In this document: positions 20,201-29,700 of the stretch, one piece after another
Layout of the letters: each line of letters opens with the position of its first letter
Position numbering within the stretch: position 1 is the stretch's first letter
Assembly: GCA_947307055.1 (NCBI GenBank)
Contig: CAMZHX010000004.1
Span: forward strand, 62,001 to 126,000
DNA: 64,000 nt
Direction: 5' to 3'
Origin: an uncultured Selenomonadales bacterium
GTDB lineage: Bacteria; Bacillota; Negativicutes; Selenomonadales; Selenomonadaceae
Translations under genes and position numbers: made by a program
Notes under the pieces: model-generated
Seen by the model: only the letters and a program-made list of their open reading frames with translations
What the model was told of the DNA's origin: nothing
The model's database searches: none

Positions 20201-20544
20201 TCGTTGCCGTCGCCGCCGTTTAATGTGACTTTGTCTTCTTCCTCGTTTACATTGTAGCCGTTGCGAATGGTATCATTGCCCGCGCCCGCGTCGATTGAAA
20301 CTTCATTGCCGCTGTTGTTAATTGAATCGTTGCCGGCACCGCCTTCTATCGTGACGCTGGAGCTGGTGTTTTTAATGGTATCGTGGTCGTCGCCGCCGTA
20401 GATTGTAACGTTGAAGCCAAGGTTGTTAATTGAATCGTTGCCGCCTAATGCGCTTATCCTAACTCTTTCGGCGTAATTGTTTATGATGTCGTTGTTGTTA
20501 GTGCCTAGGAGTATATAATTTGTACTACGATTGTCGATATTCAT
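8299..20544 (-). CDS. giant RTX-like repeat protein, 4081 residues
   Basis: A very large predicted surface or secreted protein. Residues 1 to about 2180 are built of glycine/aspartate nonapeptide-type repeats (GGAGNDSIYN, GGDGNDYI), the calcium-binding RTX pattern. They fall into ten larger modules, each ending with a conserved block of the form GDGNDIITGF, STLQI, SGNDIIVSV, ITLQGAASLSKVNI. A short acidic spacer (DEDDEDDD) near residue 2186 leads into a region to about 3450 of short beta-type repeats such as INGKTFTTSADKT. More degenerate RTX repeats follow to the C-terminus (GGNGGNDFMQGGTGKNTFF near the end). There is no N-terminal signal peptide, which fits type I secretion through a C-terminal signal. 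The start ATG has a GGAAGGTGG site. No dedicated type I secretion genes are adjacent. The role (adhesin, surface layer or toxin-like) is not decided by the sequence. Confidence 0.9.
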   Translation of the reverse strand: MNIDNRSTNYILLGTNNNDIINNYAERVRISALGGNDSINNLGFNVTIYGGDDHDTIKNTSSSVTIEGGAGNDSINNSGNEVSIDAGAGNDTIRNGYNVNEEEDKVTLNGGDGNDYIYNHNDGDVTTIFGGNGNDTIENNGDTISIDAGDGNDYIYSYSNTGTIKGGKGNDTISLSSGRDNLILYTAGDGNDIIAGFKEDSTLQIGNGSDTYSTQKSGNDIIVMVGKEKITLQGAASLSKVNIRGQCRIYVNGNYTNSQSNIVVVGSDSNNYIYNSGSNVMIDGGAGNDSIQNRGSNVTINCGAGDDSVYNMGTANNNIGNNVLVEGGDGNDTLESNGSFITISGGVGNDVIHSSDYDNEFKNISLVGGAGDDTIYNGYNEPIFVKGSSNTTLDGGDGNDYIQNQGDNVTVDGGSGNDVIDNGGSWNVSINGGAGDDSIYNYSGENDIIIGGTGNDTISLASGVKNNLIVYNAGDGNDIITGFKENSTLQIGVGSGSYATQKSGNDIIVSVDNSKITLQGAASLSKLNIVVKNNSNNKTITTTNANEAIMNSGNKVTINALGGNDTIVNSGNNVLFNYKTGDGNDIIINSGFKDNSTLSISGGDYVSTKSGNDVIVFTTDGSRITLQGAARLSKVNIAGKQGVYVDGNYNNSQKNIFIVGSDSTNYIYNTGQKTTILANSGNDSIRNEGGASVKVDGGDGNDTIRSTAPNAYNSTIKGGAGNDYIENVSKYTKIEGGDGNDSIYNPGSFVTIDGGAGEDSIYNRNAYVTIDAGAGNDSIYNTGNEVSINAGAGNDSIYNSNYYVTIEGGAGNDSISNNGSNVKIGGGAGNDYIYNDYYGVTIAGGEGNDSIKNYGWNTSINGGAGNDTILNYYSGSGTEEEINGGAGNDYIYNSGYDVLFKYNAGDGNDTILGFKENSTLQIDVGSNGYVTQRSGNDIIVTVGNGKVLLIDAAKLSKTNIVIKNDASNKTVTASNNNDTIINSGAKVKINALAGNDSITNTGDNVTIDGGAENDTLRNEVSGAPTGGKQVSLNGGAGNDLLLNAGESSTVLGGAGNDNIQNVGANSKLDGGSGNDSIWNHGDNVLFTYNAGDGNDIIINSGFKDNSMLSISGGVHATTTKSGNDIIVTVGNGKITLQGAATLSTVNIVETSWNFNNTKNNTTIYGTNANDTIANTGSQVTIQALRGNDSINNKGAQVIINGEDGNEKITNSGKNVTIAGQNGNDTIANNADSVIISGGAGSDSIYNHASKVTIAGGEGNDTIENDASSNGVTIAGENGNDYIANGGANVTISGGAGNNTISNKGTSTSISTGEGNDIISLQAAYLNTITAGKGSDTIKLDMNTNNAFIQHAMGDGNDFIEGFNSTSTLQIGNGNNTYSRTDSGNDIIITDESGDKITLAGAATLSTIHVNGVTTLNVENTQNQTLINGDRLEDRVANRGSNVTINTFAGNDTISNYGRYVTIDAGADSDSIENNNANYSSISTGDDIDIIKSQSGYRNTINAGKGNDDIYITSSEQALIEYSAGDGNDFVTGFNETSTLQIGDGTGSYYKEIKDDDVIIVVDKDKITLGGAATLSTVNILGDEQIEGRNFRNIESGTISDDGVNIFTVTGTEGDDSIRNSGSNVIIHALDGNDSIHNNNNSVTIDAGNGHDSINNEKNNVSISGGASNDLITVTSSNKVTVNAGTGDDKIYLNKANAALIEYSLGDGNDTITGFKADSTLSIAGGLYSLYTSGNNAIVNVDDEKITLAGAATLSTINIIGTPDKPASNISNSESNSLVTGGNHKDKIKNSGVNVTVIAYGDNDNITNTGANSSIDAGTGNDYIKSFEANYVTIYSGDGDDTVFNTSNYGKTRGIRVSISGGAGNDSIRNYISNSVTLNGGDGDDTLSDYAFYARFIGGKGDDYIYLDKTNKGNGEVVFYNTGDGNDLVTGFDSTSTLQIDGGSGSYSTQKSGNDIIVIVGDGNITLQGAASLSKVNIQGKEIKSALNINNTLSGNSISGTEGNDTISNSGEEVTITALGGNDSITNNGDANNTSIDGGAGDDTIANNYAQEVTITAGAGNDSIYNEGNQNLLEGGAGNDTLSNANGFFSTIEGGAGNDLISVSNSTDVTINGGAGNDSIKLDADSTALIEYGAGDGNDLVEGFNEDSTLQITDKFSTTKSGNDVIVSVGNGKVTLKGAATLSALNISNDDDEDDEDDDTSSYVSYTVANSKVAYATAGVTAYAVANAYSFNQKYSVLNVNSTLEDSAVRVTNAEVSAIKANGIFGTAILSSGNVLEYKQNNVALTSESYGDKITFSQDTTLNYGEIQVELLAGSVISTNGAKEITFDNNSSANITAPEGAKINIKSGTFSINNLPVNSTSGAGTITVESDGLSFEGYGAQFVALQVAKENYSGNSAPMSINYNSADNNYTIQNNACVKTLSNDFTKLTFDISAAEDYANYEVNGKEFIISSVADNINVIEASGNTFKIQDKELDAEKIGRITLDEQITFSGTKIDFDGVKINYALNKPAIYSLDGKTISINDAATLTTGDETKTFKCEAGSYIVNGRTFETTADLTFTADANEIRIPLSDMETEIYFDGVKVSGDSGEIVFDLANDKITIPSGANLNFTSHDDIKLNLAAGSFIIDGKEISSDIELEITANKESLQVPLSENPVTINDAKITGTGTALATIDNTNAIFFSILLPDGALVQNTSGNTFELTGKGSSAYFGDVNKKVVLTDDGTAYIEFDNEKGIGVGFNALIFEHVEIEGVDAWTVETSGTSGIDKITGITDGATITTSTEEIDAGDLRFEVETSGAGEFNICGEKITTTGDETYVVYGNSDGEIKVAPLGEEYADDDSEAAGNVYNFDKAGNHTINGITFHATANAKVQTITRGVEFDLSTGTFQYDGLTLSGTGTAQINRYNTSLISLTDGAIVSSDDKSKYQNRQFLIEGAVEIAGKKFETNSPTRCALLNLEYTIEDFYFSISGFAVRDKYVQIQNDCYKGVTVVDKKISSIEGVKASAFIGGNGLSNISIVTVENGAFIIRGRRYEISDDPDGVTFVTGSHGNVIEINGLEGSVEGDFTNEVSVNGKAVRLTGASSIKVTSDGENITEISNVAGDLAIADDKIYRKNIRVYELGGAEKLTTSAEGTIIFSGNKFEMSAGKTFELDEAGNISGIETAQSDDVVSAENVTEDFATITLSTTDNLEEVFGNFSEGLTVNGVFVKVTDSTNFVVKDDDENVYIETNAPDTFTINGKTFTTSADKTIFKLDASGNVCEIVSDSSLIEGDFNNEIIFNGQKFCVTGTNDTKISLNDETLITINLAKNSVEVVESGGDAEIALTGEGDITIGGKTFSTSGDFAGTLQTNSTGVYAADNFVGTISGELGGIELYGITITSDDNFNVTGDGEKITSIENLQNGSFTCDSLDGITINGSKVSVDNSDEITVTITDGESKITGLMNGANISNTDGKIKFVTDESGEYFVNGTILTAKANDTFIGTSDSAKIINARVEEILSTENARVISGKENVTLKGGEVVVVEDTSAKVNITASKGNDTIVSEGENVSVTFKGGKTEVFATDGKMNISGYNASTGSGFHTDYANIFDAINEGDIVFNKGRLTIGSALVIDGDGNNVMNFFDTTGELQKVGRAFTDTALNLSKETADLVLYADKDSTLTGGSGSDSIFAFEGSKVDAGAGNNYIYLEERGANADGVTILLNGKNTVENFNANFDGDKISVDAANYDFSFDGENISVKSGSARALLQNISSDDDAARILTLINGKEIKTAIAQEGLIIAAGNDTADIYVGKKSGVDFTGYNDSLAVDLSENFYGINCVTLGGGLNTLISSSQNETLTSSDGTTEFIFSKDSGRDVINNFNFDGDTISVGNETITAVNVNSAGGVRMEISGSASLTLEDAQGKNFRINNFVALVDKNLTYNAEANYFAATSQNATLTVGEGAEIWLDGSHGKIFSGDIRTLDATNSDGKNTLAGNDLDNTILAGNSDSSLWGGNGGNDFMQGGTGKNTFFYTNGNGNDTIQGANNGDVVNLAQVTLEQIASSNITADAVTLNFKDGGSLQINSAADITYQLADGSKFSANHEQSAWLTK

Positions 20545-20671
20545 AAAACCACCTTCCCAAAAAACTTTTTTCTTATTTATACGCCCGAGAAAAATTTACG
20601 TTACAAAAATGAGCAATTCATTTTGCTTTCACGACGAAATATTAACATAAAATTATATTTTTGTCTATCGA

Positions 20672-20700
20672 TTGACCGCGAAGAACATAAGATTTATAAT
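20672..20700 (+). promoter_or_regulatory. sigma-70-type promoter of the filamentous adhesin gene
   Basis: TTGACC and TATAAT are separated by exactly 17 bases, 36 bases upstream of the adhesin start codon. It lies in the 192-base divergent gap shared with the RTX gene. No equally good promoter was found for the RTX gene on the other strand. Confidence 0.75.
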
Positions 20701-20736
20701 ATAACATAACTAATTTGGATTTAAGGAAGTGTGATT

Positions 20737-23700
20737 ATGAAATTTCTAAGATACATACAGAAAAAACGCCGCGCTATGTTGGCTCTGGCGGCGTTTACTT
20801 TGTTTTCTAGCCCGTTCACCGCGCAGGCTTCCAATATCACCACTAAAGCCGGTGTGACGCTAAAACCTACTGATAACGTCTACAATATCGAAGTGCAGGA
20901 AAAGTTATCAGATACCGTCGGCGTCAATAAGTTCACACATTTTACTTTGGATAAAGGGCAAATTGCTAATATGCAATTCAACAATCATCAGACGCTAGCT
21001 AACCTCGTCGATAACAGAATCAATATAAATGGTACGGTCAATGCTCTACGCGACGGGAAAATCGGCGGCAATTTGTATTTCCTTAGCCCAAATGGTATAG
21101 CAGTCGGTGCAAGCGGCGTAATTAACGCGGGAGCTTTTACCGGCTTAGCGGTCAGTAAAGATTACTTCGATAAGCTAAGCGATATAAAATCAGGTAGCGA
21201 ATTTATGACCGCGCTGGCTCCTTCCAAAATCGAATACAATAACGACCCCGATAAAGGCATTGATATTCAAGGCGTTATAAATGCGCCCGGCGGAATTCAC
21301 ATTTACGCAAGTAAAATCGATGTCGGTCAAGATGCTAAACTTCGCACCGACGTTAAAGAAGTCGATTTTACAAAGGTAGTCAATATTGAAGGCGTCGATT
21401 CGGGCATAACCGGCGGGCTTGACGCCTCGTATAAGAACGGCGATATTGTCCTTAAAGCTTACTCCTCACACGTCGCCGACGATAACCATATCAGCAATGT
21501 TGAAGAATGGATAAACGGCGAAGGCTCCTCTACTACGTGGGAAAAAATAAGCGAGAGCGCGGCAACTATAAATGTTGAAGGAAAAATTATATCGGCGGGC
21601 GACGTTTCCATAAATGCCGAATCCGTCACAACTTTTTCAGAGGGTAGTAACTTCAATATCGTTAGTCAAACCGGTATTTTGGACGCCTTCTTAGGCAGTC
21701 TCGGAATTGATGTCGCCGCCGATTTCGCTAAAAAAACTAATACTGCGACCGTTAATATAAAAAATGGTGCTGAAATTTATTCCAAAGGCGATATGGATAT
21801 TGGCGCGACCAGTACACTTGACGTAACTATAAATGCAACTACTCCTGCCGCTAAAACCGACACGACTAAGGCAACAGATTGGATTCCCGCAACTAGCGTC
21901 GCCGTCATCAGCGCGACTAATAAAGCTACTGTCAATATCGATGGCAAATTAGAATCAAAAGGCACAATGGCTATCAACGCCACCGCTACAACGTCTCTTT
22001 CAGCAACCGCTAATTCTGCTACTTTCGTAGGTAAAGCCGATAGCGAAAAAGGCGTTAAGGAAGATTCGCATTATATCGCAGTCAGCGTAATCGACGGCGA
22101 AACTAAAGCCGAAGTTAATATAAATTCCGGCAGTGAAATTAAAGTCGGCGGCTCCGATTCTAAAGACGCTAAAGCATTTTCGGCAACCGCTACGACTGAC
22201 AATACCATTTCCAATTCAGCAACCGCCGCTACTAAAGCTACGAGCATTGACAGTAAAGTAACCGGCACTAATGACGACATTGCAACTACTACCGCCGTTA
22301 GTGTCACAAATTATTCAGCAACCGCTAATGTCAATGTCGACCGCACTATCACCGCTGAAAAAGGCGGCATAAATCTCGACGCAACTAACACTTTTTCAAA
22401 TTCAATGTCGGCAAGTAGCGTAACCGGCAGAGAAGTTAAACCTATGAAAAACTGGTCAGAAATTCCAGGTCCCAACTTCCTAAACGCCATTTCTAATAAT
22501 TTCGCCACTAAAGTTAAAAATATTTTGCTAAAATCCGCCTCAACCCTTCCGGAACAAGGCGGCGGTTCTACCTTCTCCAAACTATTCAACGGCGAATATC
22601 TTAAAACCGGTATAACTGTTGGCGTATTCTCGCAGGATAATAACGCTAAAGTCAATGTCCAAAATAAAGCCAACCTCAATGCTAAAAACGATATTGATAT
22701 TTTAGCTAAAAATGAAATTACATCGCTCGGTTTTAATGTAACTTCCACCGTCAATAATCAAACTTCTAATCAAAAGACCGACGCTATGATAGGTTTAGGC
22801 GTGCTCGTCAGCGATATCACTAATAACGCCGATATCGTCAACGACGGCAAATTGACTTCAACTAGCGGCAATGTTAATCTCGAAACTGAATCCGGCATGA
22901 ATTACAATCAATTTGAGGCGGTCGTAGATAGTCTCACCAAAGCTCTTGAGAATATTGCAAAGGACGCCAAAGAAATTATTGAAAAAGATACGAAAAATAC
23001 CTTCAAGAATTATCAAGACCAAGTCAAAGATAAATCAGATAAACTAGAAAATAGCGAAGACCCCGCCGAATATATGCAGAATCTCGACGACCTAAATAAT
23101 GCAATCAATGACACCGAATCAACCGGCTTTGATGCCTTCGTTAAAACTATAGATGATAGCATTAAACTCAAAAAAGAATTGGAAGAATTGCCCACCAAGC
23201 TAACTGCTTTTATTCACCCGTCAAGCTACGCCAATTATTACGCGCTGTCGGCATTCGTCGCTAATACTAAAGACGGTAATAAAGACGTTAAATTTGAGGC
23301 GGCTGGCTCCTTCTCGATAAATTCTATGCTCAATAACTCAAGAATAACTGTCGGCGAAAATTCAGTTATCACTGCCGAAAATGGTGCGGTTAATACTAAT
23401 TCCCTTGCAAAAAATCGCGTCGTAGCTATAACCGGCATGGGCGGCGAACATTTAACCAGCTCCGAGGCTCAAAATAATGGCGCGGGAATTAGCGTTTTCG
23501 TTGGCGACTTCCAAAATAACGCCGTAACCGCTTTTGGTAAAAATTCCCAGATTAAATCCAAAGATATTAACCTCGAAACTAAGGACTACGCTAAGCACGT
23601 CAATATAATTTATGGCAATGGCAAAGCCGATTCAACGTCGATAACTGGCATGGTTAGTTTCATCAAATCGCCCGCAAATAGTATTCTCGCCCTCGACGAT

Positions 23701-26700
23701 TCAACTAAGCTCAACGGCACAGGCAACGTCGAACTTAACGCACTTTCCGAAAATTATATAACGTCGGTAAATGGCGGCATAACTATGGGTAACGGCAATG
23801 GGAAATCATTCGGCGCGGCGGTTAATATCCTTAATAATGACGGCACAACCGCAGTTATGATTGCTGATAACGGCGTCAACTCGTCACTAAGCGATAATAT
23901 TAAAAATCTCCAATCCGAAATCGAAAACGCGACCGACCAAGATATTTTAGTCGAAAAGAAAAGCGAACTTAAAGCCCTCAAAATCGCTAAAGCCGCGCAG
24001 GACATTTTAGGCGAAGATTATACAAAGGAATTGGGCACCGCCTCAACCGCCGATAAAGGCAAAATTACTGCCGATACTTTTACCACTAAAGCCGATAACA
24101 CCGGCACTATTAACGCAATCGCTATCGAAGGCACAGAAAATTCCGAATCGCACGGTTTCGCCGACCAATTCAACGACAAAGTTTATAAGGGCGAAGTCCA
24201 GCTAGGTTACGTCGATAACGCTTTCAAATGGCCTGCTACTAAACTTAGCAAAATGCTCGGCAATAAAATCAACGACAAACTTAAATCCGGTCAAAATAAC
24301 CCTCAACAAGCCGCCAATCAAGCCGGAAATGCCGCAGGTAACGAAAACGGCGGCGCAGGCGAAAATGTCGGCGTCAATGAAGAGCAAGTCCAAAGTCAAT
24401 TAAACGTCGCGGGCGCAGGGAGTGCCGCAATCAATATCAAATCCGGCGAGACCGGCTCCCTTATTTCCAATACCAAAATCACTGCTAATAATGTAGACGT
24501 TTCCGCAAATGATGATGCTTTCAATGGCTCGTGGGCGGGCGCAGGGGCTTTTAATTTCTTCGGCAACTCCCAAGCCGCTAAAAATACTAACGTTGCTATC
24601 GGCGGCTCCGTCGCTTACTCCGATAACTCAAAAAATGTCGACGCTATCATTAAAAATTCAACTATCAATAACGCTACGTCCATTAAAAATTCAGCCACTC
24701 GCGACGATTCAGACGTTGCCGCTGGTATGGGCTTAGCCGTCTCAACTAATTCAGGCAATCAAGGTACTAATGTTGACGTTGCGATTTCCGCGTCTATAAA
24801 TTTCATTGAGGGTGATACCCACGCGCTTTTACTTAATAACAACGTCAAGGGCGGCACTATCGAGAATAAAGCAAACATTGATTCTTTACAAGTCGCGGGC
24901 GGGCTCGATATTGCAGGCAGTAGTTCGGGCGGCAAAGGCTTTAATATCGGTGGCTCGGCGGCGGCTAGCAAAATCACGAACGATTTGCAAAGCGGCATAA
25001 AGGGCGGCTCCTATGAAAATCTCGGCAAAGTCGACATTACCGCAGATAAAAAATCTAATCAAATTGACGTTGCAGTTGCCGGCGGCATCACGGCTGGTTC
25101 AGGCACAAAAGGTTTTTCATTCGGCGGCGGCGTCGCTGTCTCCGATATAAATAATAACTCGCGCGCCTTCCTCAATAACACAACTAAATTTAGTTCAAGC
25201 GGTGTCGTCAAGGTCGACGCGCTCGACAGCAAAAATAGCAATTCTCGCAACGCTTATCTGTCTAGCCGCTCCATAAATACTGACCCAACTTCCTATTTAA
25301 ATTCATCTGATAAAGGCAAAATCGACGGCACGAATGGCGGCGGAAATATCGTAAACGTTGCTCTCGGCGGCGGCGCGTCCACTTCCGACGCGGCGGCGGG
25401 CGGTCTGGGCATTTCCTACGCGGGCATTTCTAACCTTATGAACGTCGATATTAAAAATAATCAGGCTATCACCGCGCAAAACCTTAACGCCAATTCAACT
25501 AATAAATCAAATCTCGTAAACGTGACGTTAGGGCTTGCTGGTTCAAATAAATCTTTCAGCGCGGCTGGGGCTTTAGGCGTCTCCGATGTCGTCGGCGACG
25601 GTAACATAAATATTTCCAAATCCAATGTCACTGCCGATAGCTTTTTGAGCAATGCGCAATCAAATGCCCATATTGTCAACGTAGCTGGTCAAGCCGCTCT
25701 ATCAAAGAAATTATCCGTCGGGCTAACCTTCGCTTATAACGCTATGAATAACACGACGGGAATAAATGTTACTGGCGGCACTTGGAATGTTAAAGACTTC
25801 GGCGCGACTTCAACCAATAATAATTACGCTTTGGCACTCGGTGCGGGCGTCGGTTTCTCTAAAGATTCTGCCGTCCTCAATGGCGCAATCGGGCTGAATC
25901 TCGGCAATAATTCTACTAAATCTATTATCGACGGCTCGACCATTAGCGGCGTCAATACTTTGAATGTCACCGCAACCGATAACACGTCGAAAACGACTAT
26001 TGCCGGCGATATTAACATCACTAAGGGTGGCGCAGTCGCGGCGGGCGGCGCAGTCGCTTATGCAGACATCGGCACTTCCGACAATAAGGAAGTCATCAAC
26101 GCTAAAATCACTAACGCCACTATCACGACTAAAAATAATTCAAGCATAAACGTTGAGGCACTCGACAACGCCACTATGAATACTGTTGCCGTTGGCGTAG
26201 GCGGTTCCGCAGGCGATTGGACTTTCATAACTTTTCAAGGCGCGGCGGCGGTCTCCGAACTCAATAAGGATAATATCGCTCAAATTTCTAATTCAACTAT
26301 AACCGGCGACACGGCTAATATCAAAATCAAAGCCACTAGCGGCGGTAACTCTTCCGACGGCTTAAAAATCGGTGATAAAAAAATCAATGTAAATAACAAA
26401 GTCAATACTGCGGCGGCTGTCCTCGACGCGAATTTCGGTGACGAATCACTCTTCGACGGCGCACTTGCTGTCAGCGTCAATAATCTCAATCAGAGCACCC
26501 AAGCCAATTTCAAAGGGACAAGGGAAAAGGGAAATGGGAAAAGTCAGGAAATTATAAGTCGTGCGGGCAATGTCGATATGTATTCCAACTCCGAAGCCGA
26601 TATTTTGGGCGTAGCACTCGGCGGCGCAGGCGGTAAATCTAAAGTCGGCGCGGCTGGTTCCGTCTCCTATAACTACATAAATAATTCTGCCCAAACACTC

Positions 26701-29700
26701 GCCGAAAATCTCAACGTCAAAGCCACTAAAAATTTCGGCGTCGTCGCGCAATCCGATGATAAATTAGCTAACTACGCCGGCGCAGTCGATGTCGATGTCA
26801 ACGGCTATGGCTCTATCGGTGTTTCCGTCGCCTATAACGAAATTAAAGGCAATACCGACGCACTTATAAATAATTCAAAGCTCGAAGTCACCGGCTCCGA
26901 TTCAAATTTAATTGCCATTTCCAATCCCAAAGATAATTTAATTGACGGCTATGTCACGAAAAATACTTGGACGAGCGGCGGACTTATGAGCGGCAGAATT
27001 TCTGAAAATAAATCGGGCTTAGTGGTCAATTCTTCCGCTACTCATTCTATCAGCTCCGATTTGGCTACGGTCGGCATTCGCGCAAGTTCCGATAAACCGG
27101 GCGTCGGCATTTCAGGCACCGTCAATATAAATAAAATCGGCGGCGAAACTAATGCTAAAGTCGAAAGTACTAACGTTGACGGCAACGCTAATTCCTTCGT
27201 CAACGCCAGCGATTACACAAATAATGGCTCGTTCGTAGGTAATGCGGCTGTCAGCGGCACCGTTGCAATCGGCGTCCTTTGGAATGAAAATCAAATTACC
27301 CGCAAAACAAATGCGCTCGTAAATGGCGGGACGTTCAATGTAAAAAATCTGGACGTAAAAGCCGATTCGCAACAAGGCTTGTCCAATTTAAATATCGCAG
27401 TCGGGGCGGCATTCGCGGCTAGTCAAGAACAAGGATTCGCGGCGGCGTCGGGTGATAATATCGTCCGCAACCAACTTGACGGCACGACCAATGCTAAACT
27501 CGAAAATGCAACCGTCAACCACTCCGGCGCGGTCGATGTCAACGCTTATCACAAAGATAACGCCTTTGCTACTAATATCGCGGTGGGCGTAGCGGGCTCA
27601 GGTGTCGCAGGTGCGTCGGCTACCTTCGATTTGGGCTATGGTCTTATGCGCGAAAATTCTACCGTCAACGCTGAAATTAATAATTCAACCCTCACCGGCA
27701 AAACCGGCGCGGTTAATGTCAACGCTGAAAATAATTCCAAACTCGCGGGCGCATTCGGTACTATGGGTGTTGCAGTTCACGTAGGGACAGGTGCCGCAGG
27801 TGCTGTCGCGCTCGGCATAAATAATAATTACGTCACAAACACTGTCCACGCAGGCATTAAAGGTTCAACCCTCAAAGTCGGCAAAGTCGATGTCAACGCC
27901 AAAAATACTTCAGAAATTAAAGCCGATGGCGGCGTCGCGGCAGTCTCTCTCAATATCGATTTTTATACTTTCCTTGCCTCGCTCGGTTCGGCAACCGCTG
28001 TCACTAACGCCACTTTCGATAACAAAATTACTGCCGATGTTGATAGCTCCACAATCAATGCGTCCGGCGACGTTAATATAACCGCTCAAGATGACCATAA
28101 ATCCGACGAAACCGTTGTATCTGCCGCCGCTAGTAGCGGTCTTGCCGTCAGCGTCAATCGTATGTCCACTTCAGTTAATAGCGGCTTGTCCGATTTAACA
28201 TCAGACAAATTAGGACACACCCTCAGCTCCGGCGATTTGAAAATGTCTACCAGTAACGCCTCTAAAGATAACGCCGATAAAGATTCAGAGACATTAACCG
28301 GCGAATTCGGTAAGGAAGAACGTTTCCTTAACACCGGCGCAATAAATAAATTGCTCGGCGGCGTCCATTACAACTCCAAAGACGCTAAAAATAATATACA
28401 AAATACCCTCAATACACGTTATGCCGCTACGGAAAATTACGGCGTCAAGAAAGAACCCACTACAACCACCGTAACTTACAATAATAAACTCGAAAAAGGC
28501 GTCTACGCTAACGTCATAAACGGTTCCACTATCACCGCCACCAATAATAAAATTTCTATCGGCTCAACCGAAAATAACGACCTAAGCATAACGAGCGGCT
28601 CCGGCAATGCCGGCATTATCGGTATCGGCGTCGGCTCCACTTCCATTAAAACCCGCCGCGCTAATGCCACTAACGTTATCGGCTCCACCCTCACCGCTAA
28701 AAATATTGAAATCAGCACGACCAACGGGCAAACCGGCTCCGACGGCATTAAATCCAAAATGTATAACGCGACCATCGCCGCCACCGGCGCAAGCGTTGGT
28801 TATAATAACGTCGAAACTAACGGCTCCGGCGAAATTTTAATTTCCGGTTCCAAACTCACCGCCAGCGAAAATCTTAACGCAACCGCAATCGACAACTCCA
28901 AATCCAAAACTTATATCCTCGACGCAGGTTTGAAAATTATCGGCTATACGGGCGTTTTCGCTTACAACACCAATACCAGCCAAACCGGTATCGAAGTCAG
29001 CAATAGTTCTGCGCTCACTGCCAACGCGATTAACTTCGACACTCAAAATCATACTTACCGCGCAACCGATACGCTAGCTATCAGCGCGGGCACTGCCGGC
29101 ATTCAAACCAATACTTCAGAGGCTAATGATTCTTCCACTAATTTTATTAACGTCATCGGCAAGGGCAATTCCTTCTCCGCCAACTCCCTCACCCTTAACG
29201 CCCTCAACGCCTCGCAAACTTACGCACATAGTAACGGGCAAGGCTACGGCGGGCTTGAAGTCATTGTCGCCAGCGGTCTCGCTAATTCTAAATCTAATGC
29301 CAATATCGCTATCGACGACGCTAACACCCTCAAAGCGACTACGATAAATATAACTTCGCAAATCGGCGAGGATAATAAATACAGCGCGCAAACTGACGGC
29401 TTTGGAATTAGCGTTGCGGGCGTCGGCGTTAATGTCGATAACATGACTGCACAGACCGAATCCACCGCGAAAGTTAATATCGGCAACGAAATTTATAACT
29501 CCGATACTACGCTGAACGTAACCGCCCTCAATAAGGCTAGCCGCGATGCCTTCATGCGCAATAACGCTTATGCGGTCGTCGCTAATGCCAATGACATTTC
29601 AGCCTACACAATCGCCAAAGATAATGCGTCGGTCACCGTCGGCAGTAATTCAACGCTGGCGAATGCCAATAAACTCGGCGCATTGAATATCACTTCTGAC

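Noticed and set aside
17800-20500. Regularly spaced short repeats that could resemble a CRISPR array or satellite
   Set aside because: They are the codons of RTX nonapeptides in one open frame; units are degenerate and there are no unique spacers of constant length.
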